The notes below the pieces were generated by a model. That model did no database searches. It was not told the DNA's origin and saw only the letters and a program-made list of their open reading frames with translations. Positions 52,620 to 61,600 of a stretch of 64,000 bases of DNA are shown piece after piece; positions within the stretch are counted from its first letter, which is position 1, and every line of letters begins with the position of its first letter. The stretch covers positions 3,439,001 through 3,503,000 of the forward strand of contig NZ_CP108370.1 of assembly GCF_035953295.1 (NCBI RefSeq). Direction: 5' to 3'. The position numbers were made by a program, and so were the translations under genes. The stretch is from Streptomyces sp. NBC_01335 (GTDB taxonomy: Bacteria > Actinomycetota > Actinomycetes > Streptomycetales > Streptomycetaceae).

Positions 52620-55600
52620 TCAGCCGCGCAAGGTGGCGACCACGAGGTCGAGATCGTTCGCGTCATCGTCCCCGATGGCCTCGTCCTCGATGACCACTTC
52701 CTCGACGGTCTCTTCCCGCGTGACCCCTTCCTCGACGACCTCTTCCTCGGGGACCGGGGCGGCCTCGTCGCCCCGAGCCCGCGCGCCCGACCCGGTGTCG
52801 TCGGGCACGGCCCGCGGTCCGGCGGTCGGAACACGCGGCAGGCGGACGTCCCTGACGATCTCGACCTCTGCGCCCGGCTTCAGGCCCTTCAGCTCTTGGA
52901 GCGTCTCCGCGCGGAAGGTCGCCTCGTCGAGCGCCCGTCCTCGGTACAGGATGTTGCCGTCGTCGTCCTCGGCGACATGGACGTACGTGACGCGGTCCGC
53001 GGGCGGCTTCTTGAGCGCGGAGCGCAGCGAGGCGATCTCCTCGGCGGTGACGTTCTCGCCGGCGCCCGAGGGGACGAACCAGCCGTCCGGGATCGCCAGG
53101 GCGCCCGCGAACTCGGTGGTGATCGCGCTGATGTCGACGCTGCCGTCGAGCATGGCTTCCGGAGCGATCTGCACCTGGACCAGGTCCGGGACCACTTCCT
53201 GGTACGCGAAGGAATCCTCGCCGTAGCTGAGGATGCCGCGCTCGTTGCGGCCGAAGAGATCCAGACTGACTTCGACGTCCGCCAAGACCGTGAGGTAGAC
53301 GTCGTCGCGCTGCTCCACCAGCAGGTCGTGGGTGGTCTGCTGCCGGCTGCTCGTCGAAGCGCCCACGGTGCTGCTGTGCGAGAGGGCGGCGGTCGGGTCC
53401 GCATGGGTGGAGCCCGGGTTCAGCGGGTCCTGGTTGGTCGTCTCGAAGACACCGCCCTCCACACCGGCCCCCTCGGACGAAGCCCCCAGGGAGCCCACGA
53501 CCCCCGTGCGGTAGACGCTGGTCTCGGCGCGCAGCAACTCCCAGGCGGAACGCATATCCCGCGCGGGAAGGTTGATCTTCTTGACCTGGAAGCGCAGCGC
53601 CATCCGGCCGAGGGTGTCGGTGAGCGGCCCACCCCGCGCGAACAGCCCCGGGCCCACCATGGCGTCGGCGAGAGGGGCCGAGGTGCCCGTCGTCAGGAGG
53701 TGGGCGAGCAGGCGGGGGGCGCCGAACAGGACGCGGAGGTCGTTGAGGCTGTTCTGGCCGTCGCGGACGAAGTCGATGGCCCGCAGGAAGGAAGTGGCCC
53801 GCAGCGCCTTGTACACGGACTGGAAGAGCTCCCCGCTCCGTTCGGGTACGAATTGGACGAGGAACTTCATCGCGGCGAGGTCCTCCGGCGTGAGCACCAG
53901 CGGGAAGGTGTCGGTGGCCGACGGCTTCCCGACTTCTTCCGGAAGGTCCCCCTCCGGGGAGACGTTCTCCGGAGGAGCGGAGGGCCCGCTTCCCTTGGAC
54001 AGGGCCGGCATCGTCAGGGAGGACTTCGGGATCTGGACGACTTCGAGGAGCGGTACGGTCCTCCGCTGTACAGGGGTCCATGACGTCAGGGAATTCCACA
54101 GCCTGGTCGACTGGCGGGGGACATCGAGCAGGAGGGTGCCCAGCGGCCGGGACATCTGGAAGGACGGCACGAACTCCAGGACCAGGGAGCCTTCGAGGAC
54201 GTAGCGCTCGTGCTTGCCGGACCGGGTCACGACGCTCTGCGCGAGGTCCAGCAGGCCCCTGTTCTGCCGCGAATCGGCGGACGCACGCTGCGAGCGCGAG
54301 ACGTACTGCTGCGAGGACGGCAGGTGGTCCTCGCCCGTCGCGGAGTCGGTCGCGGAGACCATGCCGCTCTTGTTCTTGCCGCTGCCCGCGCCCTGGGTGT
54401 TCTCCTCGCGGGTCCCCAGGGTCGTGTAGTGCGTGGAGGACGCCTGCGCGAACTCCTCCAGGAACGACAGCCCGCGGTTATCCGGGTCCCGGACGTAGCG
54501 CAGCAGCACGTGGCCGAGTACGACGCCGCCCGGCCGGTCCTGGAGGACCACGAGGGGAACACCCGTACTGAGCAGCGCGTTCATGAACGGCTGCAGCGCC
54601 GACGCCGTGGCCACCTCGTCGAGGACCGACATCAGGACGCCGCCGTCGGGGTCCAGGGGCCTGGCGAAGGTGGGGCCGACGAGTTCGTCCAGCGCCCTCT
54701 GCACGGCGGCACCGAGGGTCTCCTTCGGCGCGTCGTCCGGCACCTTGAGGAAGCTCTCGGTGATCGCGGAGAGGGGGACCAGGTCGGCCTTGGAGCCCAC
54801 GACGCGCTTCGTCGGATCGTGCTGCTGCCCCGTCGCCGCGGTGTGGTCGTACGTGATCGTGCGCGGCACGCCCTCCGGCGGCGTGATCGTGCCGATTTCC
54901 GTGATCCGGACGGCCTTGCGCTGCGGGCTGTAACCCGAGACGCCGTCGGTGATCAGGAGCCGCGACTGGCTCAGTGAGCTGCGGCTGGTACCGAGCCGGC
55001 CCACCTGGTCCACCGCGACGTACAACTGCCAGACCACGTCCTTGGTCCAGTGCTGGTGCGGCATCTGCTCCACACCCAGGATCGCGCCCTCGGTCACGTT
55101 GGAGTGGAGGGTGGCCGCCGTCGTGTTCGACGTGAACGCGCTGCGCAGGAACTGGACGAAGCCGCTGGACCGGCTGTCGTTGTTCCCGCCGAGCCGCTGG
55201 TCCAGAACGCCCCCGATGCCGGTCATCTTCTGCGAACTGCTCTGGCCCCGGCGAATGGTGGCCCCCTCCATGATGAGCCGGCCGCTCATCGGGAGCGGGT
55301 CGCCGTTGTTCTTGGCCGCTCCCAGGTGCGGGACCAGCAGCATCCACGCCCGTCGGTCCCTGACGCTCTCCTCCTGCACGACGGTCCCGTTGTGCCCGCG
55401 GCCACCGCGGTGGAGGGCCCCGGCCAGAATCGCGGGGGTGATCCATACCTGGCTGAGCGGCACCGCCAGTTTCCGGGAGATGCCGGCCTCGACCAGCTGA
55501 TCGACGAGTTGGGCGCGCAGTTCCTCGGTGAGCGCCACGTCCATCACGCGGTCGTCCGCGCTCACCGGGTGGCTGTACACCTCGTCGAGCCGGTCGAGCT

Positions 55601-58600
55601 CCTTCCGGAACCGCCAGTCACCCTTGTGGACCGAGGGCTTCTGCTGCTTGAACTTCAGCTCGGGCACGCGGTCGAACGCGGGAGGCTCGGTCTGCGACAT
55701 CAGCGAGCGCGGCACGAGCACCGTGACCGTGGAGTCGATCAGGCTGCGCACACTCGCCACCGACTGCGGACGCGACGTCCCGAACGTGTGGCCGATGAGC
55801 CATGTGAGGCTCTTGGCGTCGACCCGCTGTACGGACACGGTCAGTTCGATCTCGGCCTCGTAGCGCAGCTGATGGGCCGGACCGCTGTAGTTGACGGTGT
55901 TCTTGTAGTACCCCCCGACGGCCAGGCCGCTGCTCCCTCCGCCGGACACACGGCTGGGCGGGGCGTACACCCCGGTACGGAACACGGCGCCCGACTGCTG
56001 CGCGGCGGTGAGATCACCGGTGGCCAGGGTGACCCGCAGGCCGGCCGTCTGGACGCCGACCCATGAGTTGACCAGATTCGTGGACTCCACCTCGGTGGTC
56101 ACGATGGGCCCGTTCTCCAGGTAGGCGTTCTCCACCGGGAGATGCCGCACCGGCTTCGTCCCGGTACGGCGGCCGGACGCGTTCACCGTGATCAGCTGCA
56201 CGTCACCGCCGCCGAGCTGCCTGGTGAACGTACGGGTCATGCCGCCCTGGCCGAAGATCTCCTGAATGCGGTGGTTCAGTACCGCGGTTCCGAAGTGAGC
56301 GGCGAGGAACTGCCGCGCCGCTGTCCGCTGCTCCGGATTCCACGCGGGCAGATCCATGCCACGCACGTCACGGAAGAACAGCGTGCGCAGCTTGCTGCTG
56401 AACTTGCGCGACTCCAGGTGCTCATAGCCGATCAGCAGTCCTTGGTCACCCTTCCCCTGGCTCAGCACGGCGGGCGGATGCAGCGCCGCCAGGTCCGGCT
56501 GCGGCTGCGTCGGGGGCGGGGGCGGGTTGGGTGACGGGACCGGTTCCGGTGTGTGCGGGGCGGCGGTGGGGTCGGTCAAAAGCTCCCTGAGGTTCCGTTC
56601 GAAGGTCTCCACCAGCGGCTCCGGCACCGCGATCACCGTGCCCACCGTGCGATCGACCAGGTTCCGCGCGCCCCCGGAAGAGACGGTGGCGGCTTCGACG
56701 CGGTGGTGGACGACATAGAGCGCAACCGGCTCCGTGTACCGGACGATGTGCTCCCCGCCCCCGGCGGTGGAGTAACTCACCGCGTGACCGGCCGAGTTGC
56801 CGATCCCGAAGGTGACGACCATGTTGGCGGCCAGGTGGGTCCCGAGGGCGCCCGTCGGTGGCCCGACGGAGAAGCCGAGCGAGGCCGACATGGCCCCTTC
56901 CACCCCCTCGCCGAAACTCTTGGAGTTGTTGAAGGCGTTGTTGTGCTCGACCGAGAGCTGTCCCGCCCGCCCGAGGTACGAGACGGACACCGGCCGCAGC
57001 CGCGACTCGACCTGGTTGGGCGGTGTGCTGCCGTCGTTCGGTACGAGATCGGGCACGAGGTCCCGCAGCATGTTTCCGTAGTGCCAGAGCATGCCCAGCT
57101 CGCTGTAGCGCGCGTCCACCCAGGCCGCCACGTGGGAGGGCGTCGTCCCCGGGCTGTGCAGGAGCCCGGCCAGCAGGTCCGCCCGCAACTCGGACAACCC
57201 GTCCATCTGCACGGCGTGGTGGAACGTCTGCGCCAGCAGCCCGGCGAGAGCGTCGTACTTCTCGCTGGTCGCCTCGGCACCGAGGGACAGCTTCCAGCCG
57301 GACTCCTGGGAGGAACCGGTCAGTTCGGACGGGAAGGAGAGGCTGAGCACGCCCTCCGTACTGCCTGCCGAGTACCGCTGCGCGCCCCTCCTCGTCTCCA
57401 CGACGAGCTCCACCCCGGAGAAGTCGAACGCCTCCATCGCGGCCCCGTACTTGACCTGGTCGCGACCGCTCGACGACACACCGATGCTGTGGCTGCCGGA
57501 CTTCGACGAGCTGACTCCCACCCCGGCCACGGGCGCCACGACCGCGCCCCCCACCACCTTGGCGGCGATCGTGGTCATCGCGGAGACGTCGAGGGCGTTG
57601 CCGCTGCTGTGGCTGTACGTCTGGGAGGCGTTCTGCTGGATGGTCGGGTCGGGCGAGGCGCCGTAGGAGTCGACGACCTTCTTCCCGGTGTCCCGGGCCG
57701 CGATCCGGGTCGCCCTGTCCCGGCTCATGTTGCGCAACGACACCGTGGTCTCCCAGGGTTGCCCCTTCCCGCCCTTCACCGGCACGGAGAGCACCAGGCC
57801 CTCCTCCAGCATGCGCTGCGTCCGCAGGCGGGCGGTGGAGTTCTGCGCCGACATGCGGGCCAGCGCCTTGAGGATCTCCTTGGAAGGGCCCCCCGGCGGC
57901 GGCTGGTAGACGCCGGCGACGAGCTCGGCGAAGCCCTCCGGATCGGACAGGTCCGTGATCACCGTCTTCTCCCCCACCTCGGCGGTCTCCCGCACCACGA
58001 CGGTGAAGGTGTGCGCCTGGGTGCGGGTGCCGAAGGGGAACTCGGCCTTGCCACCGCCCTCGGGCGCGACGGCGAACCCGTAGGGCGGGGTGGGAGTGGG
58101 TGCGGGAGCGGGGGTGGTACTGCCGCCGTCGGGAGCGGGTTCCGGTTGGGGAGCGAGTTCGGGTTTGGGTTCCGGTTCGAGAGCGGGTTCCGGCTCGGGT
58201 TCGGGTTCGGGGTGGACGGAGCCGTCGCCGGTCACTTGACCGTCTCCCCCGTCCTCTTCGTTCTGCCCCTTCTCGACCGGGTCGACCGGCCCGACCGGCT
58301 CGACGGGTGTGAAGACTTCGCCCTCCGGACCCGTCCCGGTCGACTCCGCCGCCTTGACGACGGTATAACCCCGCTCCCCCCACAACCTGTGGATGAGAGC
58401 ATCGGGGCTGCTGGCGCCCGCCCCGTAGAACCACCGCCGGGCGAGGTCGGCCGCGACGCCGCGCTTCAGTTCGTTGAACACCGAGATCCGCTCGGGATCG
58501 TCGTCGACCGGCTGCCAGTGGTCGATCTGCCCGTCCGCCCACTGGAGATACTCCACCGGTCCGGTGAACGAGGCCTCCGCCGGATGCGACGGGGAAGCCC

Positions 58601-61600
58601 CGCCGGGCAGCCTGTGCGCCGTCACGGTCCTGCCGCGTGTGGCCCAGACCGCGATGACGGTTCCGAGAGCGTCGGCGGCCGCCTCCGTCGACGCCTCGTA
58701 CCGCCGGGCGACCTCCACCAGGACCCCGTGGTAGTCGGCGCGTATCCGTGCGTTCCCCTCCGGGGTCAGGTCGAGCGGCATGTGGTTCCGCATCGTCCGC
58801 GCGGCCAGTTCGAAGAGCTCCGGGGCCGGCAGGTTCTTCCGCTCGACCACTTCGTCGATCATCCGCTTCCGCGCGGGGCCCTCCTCGTCGCCCAGCCCGG
58901 CGGCTTCGAGCGTGGTCATCCTCTGGGCGAGCTCCAGCACCCCGGCCTGGACATCGGGGTCCAGTCCTTCCGCCAGGGGAAGGGGCACGGCGAAGACTTT
59001 CGCGGCGGCTTCGAGCGCGGTGTGCGAGACGTCTCCGCTGTCGTTCATGGAGTGCATGAAGGCGATCCCCGCACCCGGGGTGCTCCACTCGGCGAGCAGT
59101 TCGGGTGTGAACGCCTCCGTCTCGTTCTCCCTGCCGAGGACGTGGGAGCGCACCACGACGCTCCGGGTGCCACCCTCTTCGGTGACGACCTCCAGCGCGA
59201 AGTCCGGCCGCGTGCCGTTCAGAGAGATCAGCGCGCCGCCCGCCTCGATGATCCGCTCGACGAGTGGGCCGTGCTCCAGGGGAACCGAGGAGTCGTGCAG
59301 CGGCGTGTGGACCACGCCGCCGTCCTCGTCGAGTGCGTACCAGCCGAGCAGGCGCTCCGGCTTCACCCCGTCCACGAAGTCGATCTGCTGCCACTCGGGG
59401 TGCGGGGCGTGCTCCCCGAGGGTGGCGGCGACGTCGATGCCGCCCGGTGCACCGACGACGAAGAGCTTCGGGAGTTGGGTCGCCGACGCTTCCCCTCCGG
59501 CCTCCTCGTGCGCGCGTGCGATCGTCATCACGGGGTTACGGGTGGTGGCGACGGCGGACAGCACCCCGTCTGCCTGGAGGATCTCCAGGCCCTTGGCGGA
59601 GAGGGACTCCACGGACTCCGTCGAGACGTGGTAGAGCGGAGCGAGGTCCTGGCGCTCCATCACCACCTTCTCCACCGGGATGCCGACGTCGAGCGTGATG
59701 TGACCGCTGGAGGTGGCCAGCAGCGTTTCGCCCCGGTAGAACGCGAAGTCCAGGACCAGCCTCGTGTCGAAGGCCGCCATCGGCGAGGGCACCTTGGCCG
59801 CGGAAACGGACACACTGGCCTCCATCCCGCGCCCGCCGATGCGCCGCCGGTGGGCCCCGCCCGCGCTCAACTGACCCTTGATCTTGACGGCTTCACTCAC
59901 GCCCGCCTCGGCTCCGGCGACGAACTGGAGGTTGCTGGTGACGCTGTCCAGGACGGTCTGCGTGAAGCGGTGTCCCGTGTCGCCGCCGAACAGCCGTTCC
60001 GCCTTCTTGTCCAGGTGCCCGAACGTCGGCGGCCCCTTCTTGGGCACACCTGCCGTGATGACCACGTACTTGTCGTCGAGCTGGTTGGAGGAGAGCGGAA
60101 CACGCAGCTTGGCACCCGGCCGGGTCAGCTGGTGGAGCGGAATGCCGGTCAGGTAGGCCTCGATCTGCCGTACGGCGAACGTGCTGCGGGTCTCACGGGT
60201 GTGCCGGTACGAGCTGAGCCAGTCGCCCCCGTAGGCGCGTTGGCCCTCGACGTAGATCAGGTCGGCGATTCCGCCCATGTTCCGGATGCCGCGCACCAGG
60301 GAGTCCTCGCCGAAGCCGGACTCGTTCACCTTCCACCCCGGCCTCTTCACGGGAGGAAGCAGCGCCGCGGGCCGCCGCATTACCGCCGACGAGGTCGGCA
60401 TCGGGAGCCGGGTCTCCGGTACGGGAGCGATGGCCGACTGCTGGTACTCCACCTGGACACCGAGCAGCGCCGCGGCGGTCGCCTGGCCGGAGATCTTCGA
60501 CACCAGCCGGAGGGCCTCCTTCGTCCGCCGGACGATCTCCTCCGGGGTCCCCCGGTCCTTCGGTACGCGGCTGAACTGACGCCAGAGGTCCCGCACGACG
60601 GCGCGGGACGCGGCCGTGGTGGGCCCGCCGGAGACGGCATCGTCCGAGACCGGGAGGAGCGTGCCTTCCCGTGCCAGCTTCCGACGGCGGAGCGATCGCG
60701 CCAACGAGCTCAGCAGCGGGGTGTCGTGCGACCGGAAGGTGAACTGGAGCTGGACGAACCCGTCGAACACGCCCGCCGGGGTCTTGCTCTTGAGGGTGGA
60801 GGACGTCGTGCTGGACGTACTCAGGATGTCGAAGTGCTCCGCCGCGCGCTGGCGGCTGCCCGTACCGCCGAAGAGGAGGTTGACCGCGGGCGCGACCGGC
60901 ACGCTCCCCAGGACGGTGAGCGTGTAGCCATTGTTGGTGCCACTGGCCTGCGCCGACTCGGCGTTGCTGTCCCCGGTGCCGAGACTCCGCAGGCCCCCGC
61001 TGTAGAACTCCGACTGGGTGGTGTTGCCGACGTGCTTCAGCGCGTGCACGGTCGCCAGGACCTGCACGCTGCCGCCCGGAACACGCAAGGTCAGCGCGGT
61101 GCCCGCGGTCATGCTCTTCAGGGCGCCGAGCAGCCTGGGCAGCTTCAGTTCACGGTGCAGCGCGGAACGGACCGTCTTCCACCGGCTGCCGTAGAACTCT
61201 CGGCCCGCGCTGTCGAGTTGCCGCAGTACGGACTCGGCCCCGCCGACCGGAACGACGCTCTCCCCCTCCCCGCTCGGCGGTGTGACGGCTGTGCTGGTCG
61301 GGTCGGTCGACTCGGTCGAGTGGGGCAACCCGGTCTGGTCGGTTTCCCGGGGGCGCGATGAGTTGCCGCGTTCCGACTCCTCCTTCCTGAGCGCCTCCCA
61401 TGCCCCGGCCAGATCGGTTTCGTCCAACGGCACCAGGTCGCGGACCCGTGCCGTGTCGTGCAGCCGGTTGGTCTTCGCCGTCCCCTCGGGCGGGGCCAGC
61501 AGCACGTCGGGGGTGGCGGGCTCCCTGGTGATCCGGTCGCGGGTCTCGCGCAGGGGGACGACGATCCCCGAGTCGATGGTGAAGTCGATCGGTTCGACGG

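Noticed and set aside
56553..61361. A 1,602-codon open frame on the plus strand opposite the giant gene
   Set aside because: It is antisense to a frame more than twice as long with sensible composition; its own translation is Arg/Gly/Val-rich without domains. High GC keeps antisense frames open.
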